From the NCBI GenBank assembly GCA_020746105.1, contig CM036619.1, forward strand, positions 11,260,238 to 11,324,237: DNA of 64,000 nt, in the 5' to 3' direction. The notes under the pieces were generated by a model. The model searched no databases and had not been told where the DNA came from. It was given only the letters and a program-made list of their open reading frames with translations. This stretch comes from Trogon surrucura (lineage: Eukaryota > Chordata > Aves > Trogoniformes > Trogonidae). A program made the translations under genes and the position numbers. This document shows, piece by piece, positions 13,501 to 25,792 of the stretch; within the stretch, counting starts at the first letter, position 1, and each line of letters begins with the position of its first letter.

Positions 13501-16500
13501 TCACTCCCTGTTCTGCAATAAGTTTTGTAAATTCTGTGCTAATACTCTACCTACTGGATTAATCTTCCTCTTTGAGCCAACCCTTGATTTCTTTGACTGA
13601 GTGCTGCTCAAAAGTGTTGCTGTTATTTGAAATATCTAAGAGTGGGCACCCATTTGAATTGAAATAGGAAAAGAAGTTCAAGTGTTCTCCCACAATTAAT
13701 CTTTAAAGTGATTCTCCATTTCCTGAGGCCAGAGGAAGTAGAGAAAACATTAGACTTTCCTGTCTAAAATTTGTTTCTCAAATTCTGTGCTTTTGCAGAT
13801 AAAAGACCCTTTGGTTCTCTTGTCTCTGCCACACAACAAAAAATTTCCTTAAGAAATCCTATGTGGTTTTTTTTCCACCAGACCCACATTCTTTTTGCCT
13901 TACATGCCCTGGATTTAATGTGCAAAGACAGAGAACACTTATAAAACCTTGCTTTGGCACAGTATGGCAAATCACTGAAAAGTGGGCAAGAGATGTTTTT
14001 CTAATACCAGAGCTGTCAAGGAGACAAACTGGTACCCTCAGCATAAACCGTACAGTTGCTCCCTGTGTTGAGTTCCTGAAATACAAACCTTTTTTACCAT
14101 CCCCCTCCATTTCAGACATCCAGAGTTCTCTGCAGCAGTTGTGGGCCCTGGATCAAGTTTTTGCTCAGAGGTTTCTTTGGCTCTTCCAGAACAATTTATG
14201 CCAGTGAAAAAACCATAGTGGGATGAACACAGTGCTCCAGCCAGAGTTGGCACTCGAAGTTACAAGAAACGTAATCACTCCGGGCTTTCTACATCACCCA
14301 CATAGAGAGGAAAGCATCGTGGGGAAGCAATTCTGATTTTTTTCATCTCAGTTGAGTATAGAGGGAGTCTTCAGCCTGTATGAGGTGGGATGAACCCAAA
14401 TCTTGCTGCTTCTGTGAGTGCGGGAGTTCCTCCTATGCCCATCAGCTAGCTGAGGAGTCCACACAGTGGCAGGAAGGCTCTTTGTATTCCAAGTCTTGAA
14501 AAGAAAAATACTCTTCTGCATTTGACCTTATTTTCTGGATTTTAGGACAGGATTTTTAAACTTGTTTTCAAAGAAAAAGAAGCTTATATTACAATGCACT
14601 AAGTACGTCCATATCTCTTATACTGGTACGTTTTGAACCTGTTTGCTGGCTCTGGTCATATTTGGTGGAAGAGAGCAAAACTGCAAACATAACTAGGTTT
14701 TTCCAATTTAGTGAAAGTTATCAGTCAGGAAAAAAAAAAAAAGTGGTCATATATACACTCTTAGCTGTGGGTAAGGAAGTAAAAAATCGACCCTGGAGAG
14801 AGCTCCTGTAGACACCTCATATGTGGGAAGAGCTTCACCTACAGCTTGTGTCACGGGCAGCAATGAGAGCTGGCCACAAAGTGCAGATGCCTCAGAAATC
14901 ATCTCTCAAGAGTGCTGGTGTTCGTGCTGGTATAGCTTGAAGCAAAGGAAGATATCTAACGTTTCTGTCCCTATCATTAAATATGCACATAGACATCAGG
15001 GCACACAGGTTGGGTCTTCTGAGAAAATCTGGGTTTGACAAGATAGCAAGTGAAGGTGAGTTGGAAGGACCCAACTGAAATGGGAATTTCCCTGCTTCCT
15101 GTGAATGTCTGCCCACATTGACTTTAAATCCACTGGTACCACCACACTGACAAAAGTTGAAGGCAAGTCAAAGGAGTGTCAAATGAAGAGAAAATCTGAT
15201 ATGTCCCTTGCAGAACAGCTGTCTTCTCTGTTTTCCCTACTCCCTTAATTTTTATCCTTCTTTCTGCAGAAATGTTTATAAGAGCAACTTTTCTAAGGGT
15301 TGTCCCTTTAAATTGGACAGGAAAAACCTACATAAGCACTAAACCAGTCATTTTCTGCAGCAAGATCTGGCACTTCCCTTCAGCCAGAATGAGTATTATT
15401 ATTTTGTGTTATATTTTCCCTAAGCTTTTCTCATTTTTGCTCCCAGATGTGAAAATGCTGCCTAGCTGAGAGAGTCTGACAAAACCTTGCTCTACAGCAA
15501 GGGAAGAACTGAATGCTGGCAGTGATGTCTAAAATGGGTTTGATGCAGATGCTTTTAATCTGGTGTTCGAAAGATCCCACAAACACGGGAAAAAAAATCT
15601 CTCTCTAAACTACACAGAAAAAACTAAGAGCCAAACAGATGTGTGATATATAAGCTATGTGCCATGGCTGAAATTCTAAAATTTTAGGAATATTTAAAAC
15701 CCTTGTAAATGTTCAATATACAGGCGCAAGGATATCTAAAAATTGAGGTTTACTTTTTTGTACAAGGGATGAATTTTATTTTAGACATAGAGTGGGAAGC
15801 GATGTCCTGATTCACTAAATCAGTTCTCATTCTCTTGGAGGCTAATACGTCGTAAAAATGTCTTTAGTAAATTTATTAAGTTCCACTATAATTCTATTTA
15901 TGCTTTGGGGTATTCCTTATGGAAACTTCTAGAGATCAATAACTCTGGTAGTTAGAATTTTTTCTTCCAGTTTTCAAGCTGACTGTATTCATAGCTGGTG
16001 TGTACTCAATTCCCTCTAGAGTCAACAAAGTCCTTCGGCTTAAGTATGTTTTTTCACTCCCTAGTTCAGACCCTACAGTTATGGGGAAAAAAAAAGTTGT
16101 ATTCCTGACAAACTATTTTGCTGGATTCATCAAGAAAAATATTTCTCTTTTGACAAGATTTTATTTGTCCTGGATTATTCTGGAAATTTTTCTTCCTATC
16201 CCCATTTTAATTTGCTTTGAAAACATGTGGCTGGAATTGTACATATTATTCTCACATTTTTGTGTAGTGGCTTTAATCCCATCTAATTTCTTTCTTGAAA
16301 TATCATATCCTGTAGCAGTTTAGGACTGGATTCTCCTTTTCCACTTTTGTAACATAGTGGTGGCATATAGCTCTCTGTTGACTGTATACACAGTTTCTTC
16401 TGTCTCTCTTTCCTAATTCCCTATTCATGACAAATATTCATAGTGTTACTTCTCAGACACGGGATCTTGTGTTTAGTACTTTAACTTTCCAGTCCATCTC

Positions 16501-17387
16501 TATTATTCAAGGTTCTCCTCCTTTTATGATAGTCTTGTGCCACACAGTGTAAACAGTGCGTTCCATCTCTGTGTCATCCATTTCTCAGTTAAAATATTCT
16601 GTCTTGAGGTTGATGATCTCCACTCCAACTACTTTATATTTCTCAAATGTCCTGTTTACCATAGCCTCTTTTTTTTTTTCCCCCAAAGAACAATGAATGT
16701 GTACAAAACCTTATTTTTCATTTACCATTTTGTTCATTTTAAATAATTTCCAGGGTAGCAGCTACATCCTAAATGTTGTCTGTTGCACTGGAGAGTATCA
16801 CAGCACAATTGCACCTCCTTGTTCTCACAGTTAAAGAATATCTCTTTAGCTAGACAGGGAAGAAAGGAAGAGAAGGACTTTGGAGCACTGGCTGTTAGAG
16901 CCTCTCTGTATGCAGAACACAGTCTTTTGCTTTCACAGGGACCCTAATAAAATGGCTCTCGCTCCAGGCCTTTATCCTGAGATTGTGGTGGGTAGCTCTA
17001 CTAGGAGTTTTAAGAAAGTTCTTTACATGGGTCCTTCTCTAAAGATTAAGACTGCTTTGGGCTCCAGTTACACTGGATGGGCACTGGAACATCAGTTTCC
17101 CACAAAGTCAGCTCTTTTTCTTTCCCTCCCTATAAATTCTGTTCTTGTCACGGCACAACTGTGTGTAATCACACAATATAATCAATAATGGATTGGTGGC
17201 TGCGGTGTCTACAAATGTGTTCCTCTCACATAAACATCAACATTCTTCCTCTATCGTGATGGTGTGTCACCACTAGCTTAATGTAGATCCAGCTGCCACT
17301 CGTCGTATTTGTATGTGATTTATTTCCTTCCCTTTCTTCTTCCCAGATTTCTCTCGTTCCCAAGTGTATTGCGTGTATATACGTTGT
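7566..17387. other. Long gene-free, repeat-poor stretch
   Basis: Almost 10 kb with no gene or repeat that I can name. Open frames up to 131 codons (7,791-8,186, plus), 126 codons (8,696-9,076, minus) and 114 codons (13,863-14,207, plus; 11,758-12,096 minus is 112) lack domains, and their composition follows the local base bias. T-rich low-complexity runs occur near 10,885-10,910 and 16,670-16,683. At 11,391-11,432 a short phrase (tgtatgtcctg) is repeated. Around 11,435-11,480 there is faint resemblance to an antisense CR1, too weak to call. Confidence 0.4.
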
Positions 17388-17478
17388 CATCATAGAACCA
17401 TAGAATGGCCTAGGCTGGAAGGGACCTTAGAGATCATTTAATCCAACCTCCCTGTCATGGGTAGGGATGCCTCTCAAC
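17388..17478 (-). mobile_element. CR1 LINE 3' end, short copy
   Basis: This is the terminal 3' untranslated region of a CR1 in antisense orientation. On the plus strand it begins with the reverse complement of the tail octamers (catagaaccatagaatgg), then ggctggaagggaccttagagatcat and the 'aatccaacctccctgtcatgggtagggatgcc' block, which is one of the most common bird repeat signatures. About 90 bp survives, with no reverse-transcriptase frame. Sequence match to the remembered consensus is good, so it is fairly young compared with other CR1 pieces here. Confidence 0.95.
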
Positions 17479-18904
17479 TCCTTTGCTGAGGTTTTGTGAT
17501 ACTAGACTGATTAGAGCAAGAAACTGCCATGTAGCTGCACTGTGTCGAGCACTGGTGAAATTCCTGGTGAGCTGCCAAAGTTTCTAGGTGCTGCAGAGCT
17601 ACAAAGGAAAAGAGATAATGACAGTAGCAGGGGGCGGGAGAGTAAGAAAAATGCATTATGTGGACAAAACTTCCCTCTCTTTTATACTAGCCTGGATCTG
17701 TTTTAAGAGTAGGGAAAAGCAGAGAGGGTTTTCATGTTTGGGTGGGAAACAAACTGAAAACCAGAGAAATTTGGGTTAGATGAGAACGTGCTGAATGGCT
17801 GCAAGTATATCTGGTGTTTAAATGAAGATGCTCCTGACGAATGCTCTACAGTATCAGCCGTATCGGGAACATTAACCTCATTACCAGGGGCGATGTTGCA
17901 AACATACTGAGCCTCTTCTAAAAGCAGTTTCACTTAACAGATAAACTGTGTTATTGAAGGAAGAGATCGTTTCTATCACAGACACAATCCAGCTTCCTGC
18001 TGCACCTGGCAACTTCCTTAAGATAAAACAACGTGATCCGAAGGGATGGGAACTGCGCTGCATGTCTGGGATAGGAAGGAAAGCATCCTTCCCCAAAAAC
18101 CTGCAAACCCAAACCACGCAAGGAGTGACAGTGTGGGACCATCTCTCCTGCTGAGATGGGCTTGTGATTTACATCCACTGGGTATCTCGACTGTCTTGCG
18201 TATTGCACTATCTGGACATAATGTCCTTCTCATTCTTTCTGCTGTGATTCAGTCATTGTTTTTCCCATTCTGTACTGACTTTCATGCCTGCAACTCCGTA
18301 CGATGCAGATGGCCGGTATCACTATAAAACTGATAACAGTGAGATCAGGATCTAACTCCTGCAGACTTTTTCTGAGGTTAATATAGGTGTGAACCACAAT
18401 TTCTGGGAAGTCCTTGACATAAAGTACACTGTGAGGTTCTTAACTCAGCTTCCCGCCTTTTTTTCAAAGAGTTTCGCGGCTGGCAGCCTCCTATTAATCT
18501 GTTCTGTTTGAACTCGAGCAACATACAAGCCAACAAAAGCAATTAAAGTCTGCAGTAATGATCAACTCTGGGAAATGATCGGCATGGATTAAAGCAAATT
18601 TCAGGGGTAATTGCTTGGCAACAAGTTCCATAACCCTTAGTGTTAAGTACAGGAGGGGACTTTGAAACCCTGGTAATTAAATCAGAAAACCTGTTTGTAT
18701 AATGTATATTGTTCTTTTAGCTTGATTGAACTGAAAAAAATATTCTTTTAAAAGAATCCAGTATTTTGTTTGCAGGAGATTTTATCTACCTGAGGTACTG
18801 CTACAACTTTATTGCCAAAATATGTGGGTACATCACAATCTTTGATGTATTCAGCCTTAGACAGGGAAGTGCTGTTCTCCTTGCTTTGCTGCTGAGGAGA
18901 GGAG
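17479..18904. other. Gene-free stretch, possible palindromic relic
   Basis: No gene is recognised. Around 18,280-18,355 the text 'actataaaactgataacagtgagatcaggatct' resembles a very old palindromic repeat known from turtle, crocodile and bird DNA, whose consensus ends in a 'gagatcaggatctggccc'-like phrase; the same type may occur at 58.4 kb. Overlapping short frames at 17,951-18,327 on both strands have no domain. Confidence 0.35.
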
Positions 18905-19005
18905 AATAAGGCACAAAGAGGCTTGGCCACACACCCAAACGGGCATAGGAAGTCTGTGGAAAGCTGTGATTTCAACAACCAGCAAGTCCTGATTATCCAA
19001 CTTCT
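18905..19005 (-). mobile_element. MIR-like SINE relic
   Basis: On the plus strand the order aaggcacaaagaggcttggcc, acacacccaaacgg, agtctgtggaaagctgtgattt, then agcaagtcctgatta follows the antisense of a MIR-type SINE (…ggcacagagaggttaagtgacttgcc / cacacagc / agtggcagagctgggatt / ccaggtcctgact). Three successive blocks in the right order and spacing make chance unlikely, although each is diverged. It is a noncoding relic of a tRNA-derived SINE, likely older than the bird radiation. Confidence 0.5.
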
Positions 19006-21385
19006 GAATTTCAGTTTTATTCGTGTCTCCCAACTTCCTACACCTTTGCTTCTGGTAAGTACAGTTAAAAACCTGCGGTCACCGTTCAACAGCGCTGTGA
19101 TTTATTGCTCTCTTATGCAACACTTGGTGTGCACCATCAAAGGAATTGCTCATGAGGGCTGCTAACATCATACTCGTAAAGAAAGGCACAGCTTGTGCCT
19201 TGAGAGGGGAGTCAAAGTCTGTACTCAAACCAAAAGTAAGAGGCATTGTGAAGGTGAGGAGGTTAATCCCTGTACCGATAGCTCAGCACCTTGGTCATTC
19301 CCAGTTCTGGTTCTCTGTGGAATTTGGGGCTCATTTATGGGCAGATGTAGGTGGAGTGGTCGTTGCCTCTATAAGCTGCACCTGCCTTTGCTAGGGGCAG
19401 TTGGACAGGTCATGTACCTTTTTGTCTGTCTGTCCTAGAGATTAGGGCAACAGGAGGGTTTCTGGCCAGTCGTCGGTATGTTACACACATGGCATTACAA
19501 GTATGGTTTGTTGTTTGTTTAGTTGCAGGGTTTTTGTGTGTATGTGCTTGTTTTCTTCATCCGTCTTATGCCTAAACTGTGGGATAGAGGCAAATGATTT
19601 CGTCTCAATGTACTCATACTCCACCAGTGTGGAGTTTGTATATGCTGAGCCATGGAGTGAAAGGCAAGTAAATTCTTCCTGTGCTTTTCTGGTTAATTTT
19701 TGAAGAGGTGGTTTATGAGCAGTTAGGGTGATAATGAACAAGCTGACATGTTGGTACATGTCATGTAGCTCTACAAAACATTTTTGATAAAGAGTTTTCA
19801 GGCACATGAATCTTATTCAGGCAACATACCTGATGTGACCTCTGATGTGGATATTCACAGATTTGTACATGCTGGCTTTCAAACAGTTACACATGGATTA
19901 GAAGGGCCTAAACTGAAGATTTCAATACAGGTTTCCAATGCAAAAGAAAAAAAAAATCGGATTAAATAAAGATATGACAGTGAACTTTATTATGTATGGA
20001 CTACAGCGGATGTCCTCCAGTTCTGGAGAGCTGAGAACACTGTGGAGATTAGGATGATCTCTGCATAATGATCAGCTATTATAACCAAGGGAGATCTAGT
20101 CAAAGCAGTTAATAGAACTGGTGAGATGCAATTAATAAAGTAGGAAACTAATGAGATGAATTGTGTCACCATCTTCATTAATTTGTTTGTATAATTCTCT
20201 GCTGGCTGTAAAGGCATCTTCAGGTGACCTACCCAGAAACAGACACACACCTTGGTAGATACACATCAGGTTAAGTGAATTCCACCTACAGACTAATTTT
20301 TTTTTTCTATCTGTGGATTTTAAAAATCTTTTTTCCTGATCTGTACATATTTAAGTGTCTGGAGTGATATTTAGGGATTTGTTTCTTCGGTCACTCAGTG
20401 AATAACAACTTGTGGTTGTGGGTTTTTCTGTGGTTTGGTTTTTTTTTTTAAAGAAGGTTTTCCAAACACTGTGTTCAGCTCCCCTAGGAGAAGCTGTTCT
20501 GGGAAATAAACTGCAATCTACTAATTTCCATAATCACAAAATTAATAGCTTGTTTGATGTTTTAAGTATCCCCACAGTTTTCCACAGCTGATAGTGTATT
20601 AAACCCAAGAGATAATGGTGGTGTGCGTCTGGAAGCCTCCAATACATACTAGTTAAAAACAATTTGAAGATACAAGGCTACTTGCAAACAGTAACCTCTT
20701 TAACAATGTTAAAAATAAATCTCCACAGTATGAAAATAATTCCTCAGAGGTGGCATTTTGCATCCCTCTATGATTTCTTAATCTGTAGCTCCAGAAGTGA
20801 ATTGTTCATTGGCCTAGATGATCTGCTATGAAAGGTTGTGTTTGAGCCGCCCACCCCCAAAGCTGAACAGGATTCTTGTGATAGCAGAAGCAACAATTGT
20901 TTCTTGATGTTGTTATGGGTTGGAGTTTCACTGGTTGCCCGCCAGCAGCGAGCTGTGTGCTGCGGAACAGCTAAAGGGTGATACACTTTCACGAGAAGGA
21001 GTTTAAAGAGCAGAGAGAGAAAGAGAGATCAGACAAGAAAAGAAACCTGATCTTTGCTGAGGGCATGTGCAGATGAGAATTTTTATTCCAAAATTAACTG
21101 ATTGCCAGATTATTTGAGTTAATTCATATATTAGATAAAGGCAGCACAGACACTCCTAAAATGTTTATTCCAGGACTAAGGGGAATAGGACTAATGTCAC
21201 CCTGTGGGAAGGGTAGCTCTAGCTTCTATTATTCTGGAAATGCTGTACTGAAGTTAATATAGAAGGAAACTTTTCAGTTAAATGATACTCTACAAAGCAT
21301 TTATGGGATGTGCTATCCCCCAGGAAACATTTTTCAGAGGACTCATTGCCTACAGTACAATTTTGTATTACACATTATCAGTATA
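19006..21385. other. Gene-free stretch
   Basis: No gene or nameable repeat. Overlapping frames at 19,146-19,438 (plus) and 19,481-19,807 (minus, 108 codons) have no domain. A segment at 20,917-20,950 starts like some avian LTRs (tgttatgggttgg), but no LTR body follows. T-rich runs lie near 20,300 and 20,440. Confidence 0.4.
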
Positions 21386-21602
21386 TCAGGAAGCCCTTCC
21401 TCATGGAGAGGGTGCTCAGGCACTGGGATGCACTGCCCAGGGAAGTGGTGGGGTCATCGTCCCTGGAGGTGTTTAAGGACAGGCTGGATGTGGCACTGAG
21501 TGCCGTGGTCTGGCCGATGTGATGGTGTTGGGTCACAGGCTGGACTTAATGATCTCAGAGGTCTTTTCCAGCCTCAACAATTTTGTGATTTCGTGGTTCT
21601 GT
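21386..21602 (+). mobile_element. CR1 LINE, 5'-truncated 3' end
   Basis: Sense copy of the CR1 3' end. The readable C-terminus of the reverse-transcriptase protein is [43 protein letters not shown], ending at the natural stop near 21,522, followed by about 80 bp of 3' untranslated sequence (tggacttaatgatctcagaggtc) and a decayed octamer tail (ttttgtgatttcgtggttctgt). The C-terminal 'ALSA.VWPM' and the 'RHWDAL' block match the CR1 copy at 60.2 kb, so both belong to the same subfamily. It is truncated to about 217 bp and cannot move. Confidence 0.95.
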
Positions 21603-24600
21603 AATATAACCACATTCTCCTGAAAAGAGGAGTCCTGCTCCTTGTGCCTCCAACTACATGTTTCTCTTCTGCTGACCCTGCATCTGATGCCAGGTGCCTG
21701 CAGATGAGCAAGCTCAGATCACAGCTCAGGCAAACAGGGCATTGTTTTTTGTTGGATCAGGGAGATGAAGTGACTCATCTCACAGCCTCAGGTCCTCTAG
21801 ATCTGCTGCAGAGGGATGGCAGGAGCATGTCATCACAGGGGGATGGGAGAGGCAGTAGCCTGTGGTCAGAGAGGATTTGATCTGATGTGTAGCTTTGGCC
21901 TCAGAGGTTCAATTCCATACCTGTGTCTCAGTCAGGGGCTGAGGGCAGTGATTTGTGAGGATCATGTAAGACCAAATCCAATTCTCATGGTGGGGAAAAA
22001 TATGTGAAACCTAACCTTACCTACCTCATTTGGGAGCAGAAAGGAAGGAAAGAGAAAGGCAATACAGACCCAAGCTCTGAAGGTGTGTGTCCTCGGACTA
22101 AAATGCAGGACAACTAAGGTTCTTTGCAGTCAACAGGGCCCAGGCACAGGTCAACGGACAAAAAGCTTATGAAAGGAATTTGAAATTTTGAGGTGCTGAG
22201 TCTCACCTAAAACCACTGACTTCTGGAAAGATAAGATTGCTCAGCAAATTCTGGCCCAAGGGAAATTTCATAGAAGAAGCACCATGGGCAAAGCAGCAGA
22301 AAAATCCAAAGGCAGATGGTGTTTACTGCTTTATAGTGAAGCCAAACAGGAAAGAGGGGGAGAAACTCAGAAGGAGTAAGTAGCTTTATCTCAAGTCTTT
22401 CATCCAAATAGCTTTAAAAATTATATAATTTAGATTTCTTTTTCAATATATCTCCTTTGGTTTTATTTGATACTTGAAATTATTTCCCCATCTCAGTTTT
22501 ACTCTAGTATCTAGAGTAAAAGAGGGAAGGACATTCAGTCAGTCCAGGATTATTTTTCTTGGTTTAAGTAGAATAGGCTAATTGTATCCCTGGGTTTATT
22601 GCAGTAACTTTTTCAAATTTAATCTAGGAATGCTTTTCCCCTGGACATGTGTATATCACAAACATAGGTAGCTGATTTTCACATTAGTAAGATTTTCCAA
22701 CTAATGTATATGCACTTCATCATGTTCACTTTTTGTTGCTTTCTTGAATCAATTGGGTATTTTATAGGATTTGTAAAGATTGTAATTAAGCATATAATAA
22801 AGACAAATACTTTCAACTGTATCCCACTGGAAAGCTTGGCAGCTTTTCTTTTCTTGCTGTCATTAAACAACCAGTGAATTACAAAGCCAAAATTACACCT
22901 CAGCCTCTCACTTCAGCAATTAAAAAATCCTAAGTGAAATTATCCATGTAAGATTAAAATATTATATCTTAAGAAATACAAATATTCTCTGCTGTCTAAT
23001 CTTGCTTCAATATTTTGGTTAACATTGGCCAGTACTTTTATATTTCCTGGGAAAGTCTATTTATAACAATTTTTTTATATTTTAAGGAATATCAGAATAT
23101 CTTTCTGTAGGCTTCTACTGTGTGTCCAAAGAATGATAGATTTTTCTGTTTGAAAATTTTGGCGAAATATAAACTGCAAAATTTCTGTTGAACGAAACCA
23201 AACCAAACCAAACCAAACCAAACCAAACCAAACCAAACCAAACCAAACCAAAGGAATAATTTTATTTTACAGTTTTATGCTTAAAGGAATCAAAATTTAT
23301 TAAGGTAATCAGAAAATGAAATTCTTTTAAAACACCATTTTACACTCAAGACAGTTTTCAAGGGAATTGTCTGACCTCTTCTACCAAAGCGGTTTAGCTT
23401 TATCACAGTGAAAACACTTCTAGGTTTAACAAAATTCCGTTGCATCTAGAAATGACCACATTTTTTCATCTGCTGAAGATAACAGTATCAAAACCAATAT
23501 GGTGATAACAATTTTTGTTTGGTAAGTAGCCATTAGCCATTTCAGAAATACCACTGAATTAATCAGATAAAATCAACTCTTCCAGTTCTTCACTTGTCAG
23601 AGAATGTGCAATAATAGGTCATAACCTCTTGCATTAACTTGGTCGACTGAATGCAACCAAAGCAAGAGAGACCCGGAAATTCACATCATAAGCTGGTTTT
23701 TTTCAGTGACTTTTTCAAAATGTATTGGTGACTTTACTGGAGTTGCTGAGACATCACAGAACTGGTAAGTTTTAATCAACTTTAAATTAAAAGTAGATTT
23801 CCCCTGTACTGTCTTAGTAGTGAGAAGCATAAAAATGTCTTTGAAATAACCCTAGGATAGCCTGCAAGTAACATTGATGTGGAATTCTGTAATTATGGTG
23901 ATGCAATATGTAGATACTTATTGAGGACCACTGGTATAAATCATGTCAGAATTTCCAAACTGCAACAAAATAATGGTGCTTGTTGAAGGTACCTGAAGGT
24001 GGTCATCAGTAAAATCATGATAGCATAAGAGCTGTGGTCTCAACTTTTCCATTTTACTCATTTCTAAGTGAAATGGCAGCAATGTTAAAGAAATTAGTGG
24101 AGTTGCCTCATCGATGGATTTCTCACATAGAGCATCATAAATAAATCAGTTGTCACTTACCAGCCCTTCTGTCTCAGTTTTAGGAAGAGAGGCATAATGA
24201 TGGGCATTTACGCCCCTATTTCTCAATTTAAATCATGGAAATAGATTTGTAAAAGCTCTTTAGAATTTATTGTTTTCATACTACATACTTTCTATTACTG
24301 TAATTTGTAATCAGTGAGAAATTAAAAAAAATAAATCTCTTCTACTCAGGTGGATGCAAAACTGTCCCTTGCAATTCAGGGAGATATGATTAGTTTATTT
24401 GTTTACAGATGTACAACCAGTTAATTAAGATTTACCTTATCTTCATTTTAATAACAGCTGTGGTTCTACAGTCTGTGTTTATGATTAAGTGTGAATGTTC
24501 AGCAATCCTAAAATCAGAGAACAATTGGAATGGATGTCTTTGGGCTGGGCTGCTGATTTGAAATATCTTGAAAATGAGTTGCAATATAATTACCTTCAAA

Positions 24601-24961
24601 AGCTTTGCCTTGGCATAGGTTTGTGCAGTATTCTAAAGAGAGTGTTAAAATCTTTCTAATTAGGGGGAGAGCTCACATTCTCTAGAAAAAGATTTCCCGC
24701 CAAGTTAGAATTCTTAACATTTTCTGAGAAATGCTCATTTTGATTATATGTTCTATTTTAAATGGAGAAGTTTCAAACAAATATATTTATTTTTAAATAA
24801 ACCAAATAGCAAAATTTAAAAGTGAGATTTCACATTTCAGACTGCAACATACTTAGTGTCCAGAAATCCAAAATAATGTGCTGGAGAGATGGGCTTGAAA
24901 AGTCCGTTTTTTTCTTGTAAGACAAGTCTTGTGTTGTTATTTTTTATGGAGAAATAATCTG
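21603..24961. other. Gene-free, AT-rich stretch with a microsatellite
   Basis: No gene is recognised; from about 22,400 to 24,900 the sequence is distinctly AT-rich with few open frames at all. The only clear structure is the (AAACC)n array listed separately. Nothing else repeat-like stands out. Confidence 0.45.
23195..23252. repeat. (AAACC)n microsatellite
   Basis: A perfect pentanucleotide array of about eleven and a half units (58 bp), flanked by AT-rich unique sequence. It has no interruption, so it is likely to be length-variable. No coding frame runs across it. Confidence 0.97.
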
Positions 24962-25560
24962 TGCCATGGTTTAACTCCAGCTGGCAACTAAGCATCATGC
25001 GGCTGCTTGCTCTCTTCCCTCTCCTGCCCTGACGCCCTCCGTGGATTGGCAAGGAGAAGTGGGGAAAAAAAAATAAAACTCATGGGCTGAGATAAGAACA
25101 GTTTAATAATTCAAGTAATAATAATAATGATGATGATGAAAAGGGAGGTAAGAAAAAAAAAAAGAGATTAAAAAAACCCAAGAAAAGACAAGTGATCCAC
25201 AATGCAATTGCTCACCACCCTCTGACTGATGCTCAGCCAGTCTCTGAGCAGCAATCAGCCCCTGGCCAGCCTTACCCCCAGTTTATGTACCAGGCATGAT
25301 GTCATATTGTATGGAATATTTCTTGGGCCAGTTTGGGTCAGTTGTCCTGTCTGTGTCTTCTCCCAACTTCTTGTGCCTCTCCAGTCTTCTTGCTGGGAGG
25401 GCATGAGAAGCTGAAAAGTCTTGACTTCATATAAACACTACTTAGTAGCAACTAAAAACATCAGGATTTCATCTATGTTATTCTCCTCCTAAATCCAAAC
25501 CACAGCACTGCACCAGGTACTAGGAAGAAAATTAGCTCTATCGCAGCTGAAACCAGGGCA
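24962..25560 (-). mobile_element. Solo LTR of an avian endogenous retrovirus
   Basis: A 599-bp fossil LTR in antisense orientation. Read on the minus strand it starts TGCCCTGGTTTCAGCTG and ends in CCATGGCA, giving the TG...CA ends of retroviral LTRs. In order it carries a TATA-like box at 25,281-25,290 and an ATTAAA polyadenylation signal at 25,102-25,107, which is the usual U3-R-U5 layout. Directly flanking 5-bp copies of ATCTG (24,957-24,961 and 25,561-25,565) form the target-site duplication. No internal retroviral genes and no second LTR lie next to it, so it is a solo LTR left by recombination between the two LTRs of a former provirus. I recognise the sequence as a family widespread in non-galliform birds, probably ERVK- or ERVL-like; the class is inference. 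A short ATA/ATG simple repeat lies inside at about 25,116-25,139. Confidence 0.9.
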
Positions 25561-25604
25561 ATCTGTCAGCACATTGTTAATCATCTAATGGGATAATACA
25601 TCAA

Positions 25605-25792
25605 AGAACAGTGAAACACTGCAACAGGTTGCTCAGGGAGGTGGTAGAAGCCCCACCCCTGGAAATATTCAAGGTTAGGTTGGACAGGACTCTGAGAATC
25701 CTGATCTCGTTGAAGATGTCCCTGCTCACTGCAGGGAGGTTGGACTAGATGACATTTAAAGGTCACTTCCAGCCCAAACCATTCTATGGTTT
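25605..25792 (+). mobile_element. CR1 LINE, 5'-truncated 3' end
   Basis: Sense CR1 3' end lying about 45 bp beyond the solo LTR. It begins inside the C-terminal coding part (gtgaaacactgcaacaggttgctcagggaggtgg, the 'HWNRLPREV' region), continues through the 'ggaaatattcaaggttaggttgga' and 'ggttggactagatgac' blocks, and ends with a single tail unit (accattctatgg). The 'ctgctcactgcagggaggttggactagatgac' block marks a different and more widespread CR1 subfamily than the 21.4 and 60.2 kb copies. Truncated; no intact frame. Confidence 0.93.

Noticed and set aside
19150-19440. Possible old LTR with a 'ctctataagctgc' TATA-like motif
   Set aside because: No TG/CA ends, no flanking duplication and no match to a family that I know.
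20917-20950. Start of another avian LTR (tgttatgggttgg)
   Set aside because: Only the first dozen bases fit; no TATA box, polyadenylation signal or matching far end is visible.
21890-21925. 'ggttcaattcc' resembling a tRNA T-loop
   Set aside because: The flanking stems do not pair and no A box or acceptor stem is found upstream.
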